Positions 24,101 through 58,156 of a stretch of 64,000 bases of DNA are shown here, in pieces (position 1 is the first letter of the stretch; every line of letters starts with the position of its first letter). Location: positions 7,254,001 to 7,318,000 of the forward strand of contig OZ176055.1 in the NCBI GenBank assembly GCA_964247055.1, given 5' to 3'. The notes under the pieces were generated by a model that ran no database searches, was not told the DNA's origin, and worked only from the letters and a program-made list of their open reading frames with translations. The DNA is from Paragordius varius (Eukaryota; Nematomorpha). The translations under genes and the position numbers were made by a program.

Positions 24101-25341
24101 TTTGTTTATGGACTAAATTTGTTTTATATCATACCCTACTGTATTGCCAGTCGGCCAACAATAATGTCGATAGTTCAAAAGAAAATGAATACTGTATATG
24201 CGAATATTTTACCAAAAGACAGGCGTAGAAAAATCTAGTGGGGGAGAGGGGTGAGAATTCAATTAAAAATAAAACTAGAATAAAATTTCTAAGGTGCAAA
24301 TTATCAAGATTGGTCCCCGATATGAAAAAAATATTTCAGCGATTGATAAGGATCTCATTTTAAGATTATATTATTTTTGTGCATTTGTATCTGCGAAACC
24401 TTTTTTCCAAAACTAAATTTTATTTAGATATTTTGGCTTATTTATATAATTTTTATTAGGATAGAAACATAAATTTAAATTGGGACCGTTTCTTTCAGTA
24501 ATTTTTTTAAAAAATGTCAACTTAAATATTGTCTATAGTATTTAGATACCCCAATTTGAACAGAAGTATTTGTTATACCACACACTATTGTATATCTTCA
24601 TTCATATTTAAAATTTGTAACAATATTTAAATATTTTAAGTAGTAATCTAACCCAAATTGTTTCAAAGTATTAGCTCAATATATTGGATATATGAATTTT
24701 TGTTATTGTTTTCGATAATGGGTGGATGGCATAGTTTTTAAAACTTTTTTGCACTCATTTGTTTGAATGAATTTGTTTACATCTTTAAATGTTTTATCTA
24801 AGGTTAAGGTTACATATATGTGTTGGGGATTATCAATTGTATGTGTGATAAGAACAATAAAAGTTTTTTTTGATTTTTCCCAATTTTTGTATATTGTTAA
24901 AAACAAAAAATTCAGAATGATTTTTGTAATACAAATATATACTACTATGTATCTTTAAAAGCACAACAACAGAAATTTTGGGATCATTCTTAGATTTTTA
25001 TACTTATATAACTATGTATCTATCTATTTAGTTAAACCATGGTGCAAACACAAAATCATCCAATCTTGTATTTATGAAAATGATTGCATTTACAATAATT
25101 GATATACATATATACACGCTTGTCCATTTATTGATGCCACCTTACTTAATTCACCTAAATGAGATAGAATATTAAATATCGTGAAAATTAGCCTAAAAAT
25201 TTACAAAACATATAACACATATACGCATTTTTCTTGATTCGTTTGGGAATCCCTTGTGAAAAGATTTAATAATTTTGGGGCATAAATCACACTTAATGTC
25301 AATAAAGCAAAACTAAAAAATTATACAGGATTCAATTATAA
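18130..25341. other. Gene-poor interval, 7.2 kb, largely repeats
   Basis: No recognisable gene apart from a weak exon candidate at 23,987-24,238. About 18.3-22.0 kb is plain AT-rich sequence with a TA microsatellite near 20,140-20,160. From about 22.0 to 24.6 kb three diverged copies of one repeat occur: near 22,140-22,260, 23,780-23,940 and 24,410-24,570 (shared 'atttaaattgggaccgttt', 'tttagatattttgg', 'caatttgaa'). Confidence 0.5.
23987..24238 (+). CDS. Possible terminal exon or pseudogene of a membrane protein
   Basis: An 84-codon open frame (83 residues plus stop) with two hydrophobic stretches (WPILYICF, YGLNLFYIIPYCI), QQMRVIQQFF and a basic end (LPKDRRRKI). No AG acceptor lies between the upstream in-frame TAA and the first residues, so it would have to start at the ATG at 24,038 (67 residues) or be a remnant. 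Faint likeness of LLWPILYICFGRL to the C-terminal part of TMEM33-type proteins (SLLQPFIYYRFLTL) is too weak to name it. A hydrophobic ORF at 22,429-22,575 ending in a GT donor could be an upstream exon. The diverged repeat copies on both sides make mobile or duplicated origin possible. Confidence 0.25.
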   Translation: MWPILYICFGRLAIQYRMDKKQQMRVIQQFFPYLATSKFVYGLNLFYIIPYCIASRPTIMSIVQKKMNTVYANILPKDRRRKI

Positions 25342-47149
<21,808 letters not shown>

Positions 47150-47980
47150 AGAGAGGAGAAAACTAAAAAATTATCATCTGATTTCCAAAAATTTATGCCA
47201 AATATATGCCTATATACTGTACTGATATAGATAATTATTTTATAAATTATTCAAATCAAATAATGACGTTTTTTGGGTAAATCTTAATATATATTATATA
47301 TACTTTATTATTTAATTCATCCATGCATATTTTATCATTTACAACGGATATATGTTAATACATGGTCATTTAAGCAAACTTTTACAAGTTTTGAAACACA
47401 TTTTTGCCCTGACTCACAAAGATATAACATTTTACCCAAAAAATTATTTTTTTACCATGTTTTAAATTTATTATTTTATATCAATATAATTTTATTTTTA
47501 TTTAATTGTCAAATTCATATTTTTTATAAACTATTATAATTCTAATAAATATTGTAATCAATTTATTTGTAAAAGGGATTTTTCTTTAAGTGTTTTACTA
47601 ATAATTTAGGGACACAAAGATTTAATTGTTCATCACATAGTCTGTTTGAGTTGTATTGATCGAAACAGATATTGTCGAAGAAATTTACGTTAGTAGATCC
47701 TATAAAAATATAATATTTAGTAAAGTTACATAAATTGTTACTAATTTGAGTTATCATATTTTATTCTTACTTAACGTACAGTTTAGAGTCATCTCTTTTA
47801 TTCTTTTCATATTTAAAGGGTAGGAGGATTTAAATTGTATCGAGGACTTGTGAAAGCTTTAACACTTGCCCAGAGCTAATTGACATTGATGATGGAAAAA
47901 TTGCGTAGTTTTGGATTTTAAACTTTGGTAATCTACACACACACACACAGTGTAAGATTCCGGTACCCTATTCACTAAAT
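47150..47980. other. 3' flank of ROCK
   Basis: No ORF of note. AATAAA at 47,544-47,549 is the best polyadenylation signal. A short (CA)n run is present at 47,937-47,950. Confidence 0.4.
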
Positions 47981-48267
47981 CAGGGGTGGCCAATATGCGG
48001 CGACCCGCGGAAAATTTGGAATCAATGATTTGCAAAAATATGCTGACAAAATATTATTAAAATTGATATTTCTTAATGAATTATTCAAAATAAATCTATT
48101 CAATTAACAAGAACTAGAAAAAAATCGTTATATTTCGTTTTAATATTGCTGTCTTATGTTTGTAATCTAATAAATTATTTATTAATGCCCATATATATTT
48201 CAAAAGCGGCTCGTCGAAATTGAGCTAAAAATGCGGCCCGCGAAGCTATTTGTTTCGGACACTCCTG
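47981..48267. mobile_element. hAT-type MITE with 8-bp target duplication
   Basis: Ends caggggtggccaat and ggacactcctg are inverted repeats of hAT type. Flanking octamers cactaaat (47973-47980) and cactaaac (48268-48275) form an 8-bp target duplication with one change, the hAT signature. Internal 'cgacccgcggaaaatttgga' and 'aaatgcggcccgcgaagc' mirror each other. 287 bp, non-coding; best preserved of four copies in this window. Confidence 0.8.
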
Positions 48268-48707
48268 CACTAAACCATCATGCCTTCATATTTATTAAAA
48301 TTTCATAATGCATGATAATTTTTTATGTGAAATTTTTTGCATCCCAAATTTGTATTATATTGTACTTATTGTTATTTCACATTCAAAACTTAACGTCAAG
48401 CCTAAAATTCAAAAGGGAATCTACGCCTTGATTTTCCCAAAATTTGTGTGAAAATATAATTAATTATTGTAGATTATCTATTATTAACAAGTTTTAGCGC
48501 TTCTGAAATACAAATATTAAAAGGCAAAAAGTTTGAGATGAGATTTTCCAAACAAATTAAATTTTAATTTATTTTTTTAAATAACACTTATACGCTTTAG
48601 AATGCTTATTTTTAAATTTATCCCATTATCACAGTATTTTAAAGGATAATTAATTTTAAAATTGCTTTTTGAGATGATCTATGTCAAACAATAAAGAGTT
48701 AATTTAA

Positions 48708-51355
48708 TCAAACCTTTATTTTATTTTCATACAAAGCCAGGAGTAACATTATGGCCGTTCCAATCACCAAACCAGCCACGATTACCGCTAAACTCAGGGC
48801 TTCTCCCCATTTTTTAGGCGGTTCGATTTCTATAAAATCTTGAAGATCTTCATCATACTTTTTTTCTTGCCTTTTCAACTCATTTTTCCGAGGTATGCGG
48901 GAAATCTGTTTCTTAGGCTGCTGCTGAATAAATGAGTTTTGACCATTTTCTTGCTGATCACCTGATAAAGGTGGCATATTTTCATCGACCGAATATCGAT
49001 ATTTGCGGATAACTTCGGTAGTTTCTGTTTTTTGTCTTAACTCTGGTATCTAAAAATTATGGTGTAAATAAAGGATGTTTATTTAAAAATGCTAATAATA
49101 ATAAGAATATTTTTTGCTTTAAGTACTCAACACACGGTGCTAGAGTTTGGGCATTAAATATAGGAAAAATAAAATTTTTGGATACCGTTTATGAGCTTTT
49201 AGAATTGAATTAATGATATGTTCCGATTGGCAGAATAGCCAAAAAACTGAGGTGTTTTAAAAAATTTTCGTTATCAAATATTTAATTATCAGTAATATTT
49301 ATCTTAATATTTCATAAAATCCTTAATATAATATATATATAGATGGATATATATTTATACGCATTAGGTTAAATATTTATGGATATAATTAAAAACTATT
49401 TATAAAAAAAAACTGGTTAATTGAGATAATTGTTTTGGATATAAATATTTTTACCATGTTTGAAAGGGCCAAGTACAGAAACATGCCTGATATAATGCAA
49501 AATATCCAAGATTGCGGATCGTTGCCATCTTTCGTGGAACTATTTGTGAGTTGAGAAACCGTGTTAAGGTTCCCATTTTGCCGGAGTTGTGATATAATTA
49601 AACCCATTAAGCAACCAAGCAGAGCGCATAATATAAAGAAGCCATTAAAGGCTAAACTCAGTTTTTTCGATAATCCAGTTTGGGTTAAGAAAGCAAAATC
49701 GCCTATTAAATTATGCAAATTTGCGCATAAAATATAAGTTTTTTAACCATTATTTAAAAATATATTAATATATATATATATATATATATATATAAGTATC
49801 ATAATTTGTGATTTTACGTCGGTATTATAGTGTAATCGGTATGATAGATTTTAAAAATAAAAAAATTTTTCTTAAAAAATCAACCAATTTTAAAAGGTTC
49901 AATATAACTTAATAATGAAGATTAAATTTGAATATCCAATATTTACCCAATATGTGAGGAAATTCATGGCAGGAAATGGCAATGGTTGTACTTAAACCCG
50001 ATGTTATATTTCCACTATATGCCACAGCTATAATATAAAATAGTGAACATATTCTTTTCGGAAATTTTATTAAGTTATTATAAATTGCATTTCATTTATG
50101 GATGGCATAAAAGTTACCAATAGCTAATCCATCGAAGAAACTATGAAGTGCGTCTCCAATAATGCACGTCCAGGCATTTACAGAAATGCGCCTAGCTTGG
50201 CTGGCAGAAATCTTGTTGGATTTACCTATTTATTAAATTTTTTGATATTCAATTATATGGATAAAAAGTGGTAATTTACCAGAAAGTAAGCCTTTTTCTA
50301 CATCTCTCTCCTTTTGAATGGTTGAGTATTCAGGATCTTTCGGTTTATGACTAGACATAGAACTAACCAAACTCATAAATTTTTCGAATAGAAAAAGTGC
50401 AATTATCATTGCCATAACCACAAAACTTTTCCAAACAATGCGGGTTTGAATGGTCCGGACATAATTGATATTATCTTTAGCGGGTAAGGGCTGATATATG
50501 GCCTTTGAAATTATATATGCAGATGCATTAAATAAAAAGGCATATTTATCGTTTCTTTCTTTTTTATTAAAGAGGAACTAGAACACATGAAAGGTTTAAC
50601 ACAAGCCCGCCCAGGATTGACAGGGAAAGAAAAATTGTGCAGTTCAGTATTCTTCAAACTCCAGCCTACTCTGTTAATTGTAAAAAGTCCGACGCCTTCT
50701 CTGCTATACCACTACGCCTTCAAATTTAAAATGGAACCAAATTACAATTTGAAATCTTAGAAAAAACTGAAAAATTTCGAAACCCCTTAAATCGAGAACT
50801 AAAGTTCTTTAAATTAAACAATGTTTTTCACTGGGAGGGTCAAAAATATTTTTGTTGTCAAATAGGTTTGTTTGATTGTGACACTCAATGTTTTTCCGAA
50901 AATAAATATATGTTTAATAGATTCAATTCAAGAAATGTTATTAAATAGATTTTTAGTTGTGGCCTTTGTTTTAAGCTTTAAGTTTTAAACTATTCGCTTC
51001 TTCATACAAACATATTATATACAGTATGTGCAGGTCAATTTAACAAAAAGTAAAAGAAATGGAAGAAATATGGCTAAAATTCATTCAAAAATAAAGAAAG
51101 ATACTTGTGGCATTAAATGCATGATAGCGTCTCCAGCTAACGAAGCAACCGCAAGCGACACACAAAATTGAGAAATCAATTTATTTCGCGTGCTTATATT
51201 CCGCTTTGGCTTCTCAGATTGTCCAGGTAACGAAGTAGATGGTTTTTCATGTTTTGGATGAAACCGTTTTTCTTTTGTTGCCCGAATATATATGAATAGA
51301 GCAATCAAACCAATGGCCCATATCAAGAGAATTGAGGAGAAGGCATAAATCCAAA
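48708..51355 (-). CDS. ZIP metal transporter, LIV-1 subfamily (SLC39A), 3' six exons
   Basis: Minus-strand exons: 51355-51105, 50490-50280, 50225-50118, 50027-49947, 49702-49455, 49049-48708 (TGA). Phases agree; about 413 codons; the N-terminal exon(s) beyond 51,355 are not located. ZIPs bring Zn, Mn or Fe into the cytosol. Helices follow the ZIP order: WIYAFSSILL, then LAVASLAGDAIMHLMPQ (helix with D..LH..P), VWKSFVVMAMIIALFLFEK, then the metal-binding helix IV WTCIIGDALHSFFDGLAIA (family HNF.DGLAI) and helix V TIAISCHEFPHILGDF (family HE.PHE.GDF), followed by LSLAFNGFFILCALLGCLMG and IISGMFLYLALSNMIPEL. The cytosolic loop before the last helix is about 75 residues long, Gln/Lys-rich. Compared with the LIV-1 consensus the second Glu of HE.PHE.GD is Ile. 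Closest in style to ZIP6/10/12/14 kin; the exact orthologue is unclear. Confidence 0.92.
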
Positions 51356-52191
51356 CTGATTTGTCACAAAAATGGAATGATATATATATTATAAAATAAA
51401 TTTAGACTATATCAAATAAGATTTACTTGTATAATTCATGGGTGTTTTAAAGGTAATTACATATTCAAATAATGAAAGTATTATTACTAATTGAAGTTTT
51501 TTATATTAATTAATTGATAATTAAATCGTTAAAGATGTGCAAATTAATACTACAATGAAGATAAGACTAATTCGTATTTTGTTAAAACTCTATCAAGCGT
51601 GCAAAAACGTATACCTTGAAGCAAAGAACGGTGAAAACCCTATTTATAATTCGAAGAACATAAATATTTATCATAGGGTTAAGCTTTTTATCATTAATTT
51701 TTAAATTTTTACAAATTTAAATAGTTCTAGTCACCCAAAAATATTGGCAATTTCGGCTATGCCGAAATGATCGACCCCTTTGTCTACAAAAATTATTTTT
51801 TAGGAATCTTAATACGATATTTATGATTGAATATTATAAAACTTAAAACGTTTAACTTAACATGCAAGGAAGGATCAGTATATTCGTTAATTATACATAT
51901 TTTTTTTCAAAAATATGTAATTAAGTGTTTAATCATTATCTTTATAATGTAAAATAATGTCCTCACAATAGCATATAATTTAAGCAAAATCATATAACAT
52001 TATAACCTTTAATAAATTATTCGCAGACTGGTTAGCAATATTGAGTTATGTTAATTAATTTGCATTTTATAGTCATGATAAAAGTAATATCTGTCTGTCC
52101 TTAGTGTAAATAATATAAATAATTTTAAGTCTAAGGTCATCTATTTCATACTTTTTTAACTTTTTATTTATCATTTTTTGATTATTACAAA

Positions 52192-52431
52192 ATGAAATTT
52201 TACCACTCTTTACAGCTAATATTAATTCTTTTGATACTTTTTGTTTTAGAATGGAAAACCTCGGATTCACATGTAATATTATCATCTACAATCCATTCTG
52301 CGTCAATGGATGGACCACAAGCTATAAAAAATAGGGCAGTAGAAAATATTCGTAAGATAAAACTTCAACCCCCTAGAAATTTTTGGGATCGGTATTTCAA
52401 TGCCGTCGGAAATGCTCAAATATTATTCTAA
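52192..52431 (+). CDS. Small ORF, possible secreted peptide
   Basis: 79 codons from ATG to TAA, uninterrupted by introns. The N-terminus reads as a signal peptide or anchor: MKFYHSLQ, then the hydrophobic LILILLILFVL, then a polar remainder. Residues 45-79 are basic and aromatic (AVENIRKIKLQPPRNFWDRYFN...). There is an in-frame stop upstream, and an AATAAA at 52,516-52,521 about 85 bp after the stop. No family recognised. The start is chosen because the hydrophobic run begins nine residues later. It may be a real short secreted gene, an exon, or chance; a complete ORF with signal-peptide-like start and close polyadenylation signal is suggestive only. Confidence 0.4.
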   Translation: MKFYHSLQLILILLILFVLEWKTSDSHVILSSTIHSASMDGPQAIKNRAVENIRKIKLQPPRNFWDRYFNAVGNAQILF

Positions 52432-52515
52432 AAGTGTAATTATTGTTATCTGACATTTTTATTTTCAATTTTTATATGTGACTTTTCTTTTTTTATATAA
52501 ATGATGTGTCCGTTA

Positions 52516-52521
52516 AATAAA
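52516..52521 (+). promoter_or_regulatory. Possible polyadenylation signal of the small ORF
   Basis: AATAAA about 85 bp after the TAA of the 79-codon ORF, on the same strand. Confidence 0.35.
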
Positions 52522-53250
52522 TTATAAATGTATTACATTTCTATACTAAAAAGTTTTATATATATATATAGGCATTAAAAGTCTGTGATACTAAAAATTT
52601 TTTTTTGGAAAAATGGCCACTGGATATTAATTACTTTAGAAATTTAATGATAAAAAATTTCTATGACTATTTAATTATGACCGATTTTATCGTATTTTAG
52701 GAGTATTTCTCACCGGAAATGTATTTCCAAAATTACAGCTTCCGGTTTTTCTGTTTGGATCCAAGACGGTTTCTACAAATCGAGAACCGTTCTAAAATTG
52801 ATTATCTGAGTATCTCATGCCTACCATTGTCTCACAAACTTGATAAAGCGTTTAAAATTAAATAAATTCGATAAAACATTGAATGAAATATAATACAATA
52901 TCAAATGAATGATTAATGCCGATTAATATTAGTTCTATGTTTAAGAAAAACACTTAAAAAATCCATTAAATTGAGTCAATTTTTCAAAAACTTCATTTTT
53001 TTTAGATATACTAAAAATGTTGTATGTTTACATAAATTTTATATCAAAATAAGGAAATTTATAAACATCCTTTCACACCTATCATATTTTTTAGATTTAT
53101 ATTTAAATATAGAATAAGAGTTTCCTTAATTATTTAGACTAAAGACAAATGTAAAAATTAGAGCCTATATAATTAGAATTGATTTATAAACGGTATAAAT
53201 GTTAACCAATCCGTTGCTTATAAAGCTTTACATCATCAATAAGTCGTTGT

Positions 53251-54720
53251 TTATCCACCATGTGCTAGCTTCCATATTTTTGAGCGAAATAACTTGCGAT
53301 CGAGACAGTCGTCTTTGATCAAATGAGTTAAGTTTAAGTCATGGCTGATGGTTTTCCCAATCATGATATGGTCTGCCTCGTCTTAAATTGCCGATCGGAT
53401 GAAAGGTTCTAATTTTATTATTCCAGCCATTTAAGCGTTCAATGTGGTCCCAGTACCTGAGACGATTTGCTAAAAGAAGACAGAGGTATGATAAGAAACA
53501 GACTATGTATGCTTTTATTATTATTTGTTTTATCATTGTGGTACTGATTGGTGAGACATGAGTTGAGGATTTTTCTTTTTATTTCACATAATTTATTTTC
53601 ATTAGTTTGATTTATGGGCCAACATTCGCTAGCAAATGTGAAGGCAGGGCGAATGGCAATGGTGTAGATTTTCCCCTTGTTTGGGTTTGAAATGTGATTG
53701 TGTTTTATTTATACTTGAGATGATGGAATTTGGCCCAAGCTTGATGTGTTCGTGTTGTTATGGCGTTTTTATTATTGATATCAGCTGCTATTGTGTCACC
53801 CAGGTAATTGTACTTGTTTACTATCTCGATGTTTATAGATGGGAGGTAGATAGTTTGTGCGGGATTATTTGGGTTTATATCTGGTGTTGCACAAGCTTTA
53901 CATACAAAATTTTCAATGCCTAATAAACTTCCTTTAATTTGAGAGCACTTTTTAGGATCCACAGCTGGCATTTAGTGCATTTGATGGAATTAAATTTCAC
54001 TTCAGAGTGAGAAATGGAGCAAGGGAATTTTATTATAGGTGCAGGTGAGCGTCTTATTAAAGCCTTTGTTTTATCTGTGTTAATTTTGAGGTCAAATTTT
54101 TCTAACGTAGAATTCCAAAAGGTTATATTTGTTGATGATGGCTGTTTCGCTGGTGGCTGTTAGTATTATGTCGTCAAGGTACATCATCTCGAAGGGTAAA
54201 TTTGTTTTTATATTATCAGTTATTTCCATAATAATAATCAACAGTGATGAACTGAGGATGAAGCCCTGGTGTCCGACAGTTACTGGAAATTGATTGGTAT
54301 CACCCACGAGAGTTTTCACGCAACAGTGGTGTTCTCATATAGTAAGCTTATTATTTTTATTATCCATTCAGGACTTTCTTTTTTTCGTAACGCAAATGTC
54401 ATCATGGACCGCGAGATGCAGTCGAATGCACGGCTTAAATCAATAAAAATAGATATAAGGCTTGTTTAATAAGAATGAATATGGCGTCAAAGGTGCTGAT
54501 ACTCTGTTGGAAACCGAATTGGGTTTCGTCACTCAAGCAAAGTTGACGTATTTTCCTTTCTATTATAATTTCAAATAATTTGGTTGCGTGTTCAAGTAAT
54601 TTTAATGGTCTGTAGGAGGCGCAGTTAAGCATGTCGCCTTTGTTTTGATTTAAGAGAACGAACAAATGGTTCTGCTTAAACCGCGCTCTCATCAAAACAA
54701 TGTGTAATAATACAAATCTA
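53251..54720 (-). mobile_element. Decayed, 5'-truncated LINE (RTE-like)
   Basis: Minus-strand translation gives, in order, the RT start (GDMLNCASYRPLKLLEHATK, SDETQFGFQQSISTFDAIF), the catalytic region (VTVGHQGFILSS, MMYLDDIILTA with L-D-D for A-D-D), a Cys motif (KKCSQIKGSL...FVCKACA), the thumb (NKYNYLGDTIAADINNK), then RLRYWDHIERL, RRGRPYHDW and the C-terminal end DRKLFRSKIWKLAHGG with stop at 53,251. Frames change several times, so it is a pseudogene. Same motif order as the copy at 8.8-10.3 kb. Endonuclease and 5' part are missing. Confidence 0.8.
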
Positions 54721-54827
54721 TAAGGTGGTCACAAGGACTTAAATGATAAAAAATTATAATTTAATATAATAATCATAATTAACAATATTGCAAATCAATT
54801 GTATGTATCACAAAATAAAATCTAATA

Positions 54828-57800
54828 TTATGGCTTTAGTCGTTTTCGTTTGGAATTTGTGGTTTTAACATGGCACACCTCACAATCTAATCCAATACTC
54901 TTCATGTAATCAAGCCACAAAGTTTGCTTTTGGGAAAGTTTATCGCCTGGCCCTTTAACCTCTATAGTCTATTAGAATAGAAAAATACATATATATGTAT
55001 CACATATATATAATCCAAAATTTATAATGGCCAAATAAATACAGTTAAAATTGAAATTATATGGACAAAACGTAAAAATATAAAGACAAATATTTTTTTG
55101 TAAAAGACAACCAAACTTTTTGAATCTTAATTTTTATAATCATTGTTTCAAACTATATAGTAGGAAATAAAGATGTAAATTGATAACACAATCACTTATG
55201 TATTATACGATTGTAATTAAATTATTTTAATAGGAAAAATTAGGGTTTGAAAAAGTATGGTTGTCTTTTAAAATATTTGTGGCTTTATAATTTTACGTTT
55301 TATCCATATAATTTCAATTTTTCTTTAATTATCATTTTTAGAAAGATGATAAAATATATATTTGTGCTCACTTTTAATTTATTGATTTTCGTATTCCAAA
55401 CCACCAAGTCTGGCCATCCGCTCCTATAATGTCTATGATCCTTCAAATATCTTTCGGCTAACATAGCAAGCCGATAGGCACCAAGACAGCGAGTTATATC
55501 TAAAGCTGTTTTCCGTGCATTAGGAGAATGTAATTCCCCAAAAATGGCCCAATCTAAACCGGGAAACGTGACTGGGGCGCTCATCTCTAGCATAGAAACA
55601 AAAAATTACACTAATTAACCCTCTTGTAATGAGTTTTTTAAAACACAAAGCCTAAAAACGAATTAGATCTGCAGATCATCCTGTAGATTCCCGATTTTAA
55701 ATTAATGTAATTGTACAATGTTAATTATACCTTCCTAGACCCTTACTAGTTTGTGGGATTATGCTCTTATTATGAGCTAATTATAAAAAAATATTAATTT
55801 CATCTTAAATAAAAATATAATTTTATAGAAAAGGGTCATGATAAATTCCCAAATTAGCAAGCTCATAATGGGGGATTCACTGTATATTTAAAAATTATAC
55901 CCTATTTATTTTTAAATTTTTCCTTACTTTTTTTCGAGGGTGATTTTGGAGATGGATTGAGAATTGTCTCTTCATGCTGTGTGCCACATAAAAATTCCCA
56001 TTTGTTTGTAATGAGATCCGTTAAATATTGTGTTGCTATCTCACATGCATAATAATAATATTAATTAGATATAAATGCTGATTAATTAAAAAAAGGAAGG
56101 GATAAACGATTTCATAAACGTTTTATGATTATGTTAAATATATTTTATATTATAATAATTTACAAATTTATATAAGGACAAAATATTAATAATAAAACTG
56201 TTTTTTACAAAGTAAACCACATTATCACTTATTTTTTTTAAATTATTTCCTATCGTTTAAATGAGTGGTACTCCAACAGTGGCCCTAAAAGTGCTTTAAT
56301 GGCCATAAATTATATAATTAATTTTTTTGATGTACTTATTTTGGATATAAATATATGGAAAATTTTTATCGGTAATATATATGCTGCACGGTTTTTGAGA
56401 CATAAATATTTTTTTTAGGTCAGTTAGATTTTTTAATGAGTACCATTGGATTTAAATTGTGAACTAAAGATGTAAATTGATACTTAATTTTATAAAATTT
56501 AAACCATAAAGATTTTAAAAAAAACAAAATAAATAAATATGGTTTTCATAAAATCAGTATTTTTTTTTACTCTTTATATGCGTTTTATAATTTTATTGTA
56601 TAAAATTAATAAATACATGTCATATCTCCACCACAAGTTTCTAAAGTCGATGGGATGGTTTGCTTAAGTTTTTGAAGTTTAACCTCAAATTGCGAAGCAC
56701 GTGACTTAAAAAATGAGTCCGAACCCCAATCCAAGGGGCAAGTTTGCAGAGGGTATCTATATGCATCTGGTATGTCAGATAACCAAATTTCATCCCAAAA
56801 CGCTAGGATTATGAGTGAAGTAAACACTGAACCTTCGCAATGAACACCTAAAGATGGATGAAAAAAGTTAAAAGGCAATAGTATTTATATAATATATATA
56901 TATATATACCATTTACAATTCCAATTCCCCCTTGAACAATTCAAATTCACCCTAAAAATAAATTATGTGTTTTTGGGCTGCTAATATAACTCATCATTAA
57001 TATGCAATATCATAATTCATTACTTTTTCAGCATTATATTAATTTTAAACAGAATTTCATATTTTAAAAATATTAAAAATAAAGGTAATTTTAATGTGGA
57101 AAAACACATAATTTATTTTAGGGTGAATTCGAATTGTTCGAGGATGAATTTGAATCGTTCAAGGGATTTAAATTATTCAAGGGTGAATTTGAACTGTAAA
57201 CGGTATAATATGTATTGATAAAATGGATATAGAGAGTAATTAAAACTATCATTGACCATTTCGGTATTTTGATTGGCTAAAAGAAAATTGATTTACATGT
57301 GGGTTGGTATGTTTTGCATTTTAAAATTTTATTAGTTACAATAAAATTATTAACATGATCTTATATTGCGAACATGTGCCCCTGTATTTTTCTCTATAAT
57401 TTCGATTATGTGCGTTACTATAAAAAAAATCATAGATACTAATTGACATTTAAAACCCGTTTTTACCAATTAATATAAAATGGTTATAGAGTTCTCGTTA
57501 CTGTATTTAAGAAATAAAAGGAACATTAATTTGGTTACTATATATATTGCTCATTCTAATCATGCCACTACGATCGAAAACATTTGTCATTTCCCATTTT
57601 TACCAAAGCACTAGATTTATAATTTTAGCTATAATACTCAATTTTAAAATAAGGAGTTAAAACAATAAGAGTGAAGAAAAAACCAACTTTAAGCGAATAA
57701 TTTTGCTTTGTAAATGGGGGGGGGGGGGGGGAATTTACAATAAAAACTAGCAATGTTAGACTCATACTTTCAATTGGTAAATTTTTTAAAATTTTATACC

Positions 57801-58119
57801 TGACGTAAATCCTTCATTATCGAGGTAATGTTGCAGGGCTATGGTTTCAACATTACATAAGGTAGTAGATATGGTCAAAATTTCTCTTTCACATTCTTCA
57901 TTACCATTGGGGGGTAAATCAAATTCGTCTCTTGATTATAATTTAATAGTGAATATAATATAAGGGAGTAAAATTAATTATAGTTATAGACCGTGTATGA
58001 AAATAGGATAAAAACGCTATAAAAAAAGACAAAAGTGCTTATTATCTCGCTGGATTAAAATATTAATTCTCTCTTGGTAATGAAATTTATTCAGATATTT
58101 TTTAACAACACTTAAGATG

Positions 58120-58156
<37 letters not shown>

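Noticed and set aside
51720-51790. Possible 5' ZIP exon on the minus strand
   Set aside because: The stretch contains a small palindrome (atttcggcatagccgaaat) and its translation does not match any ZIP N-terminus.
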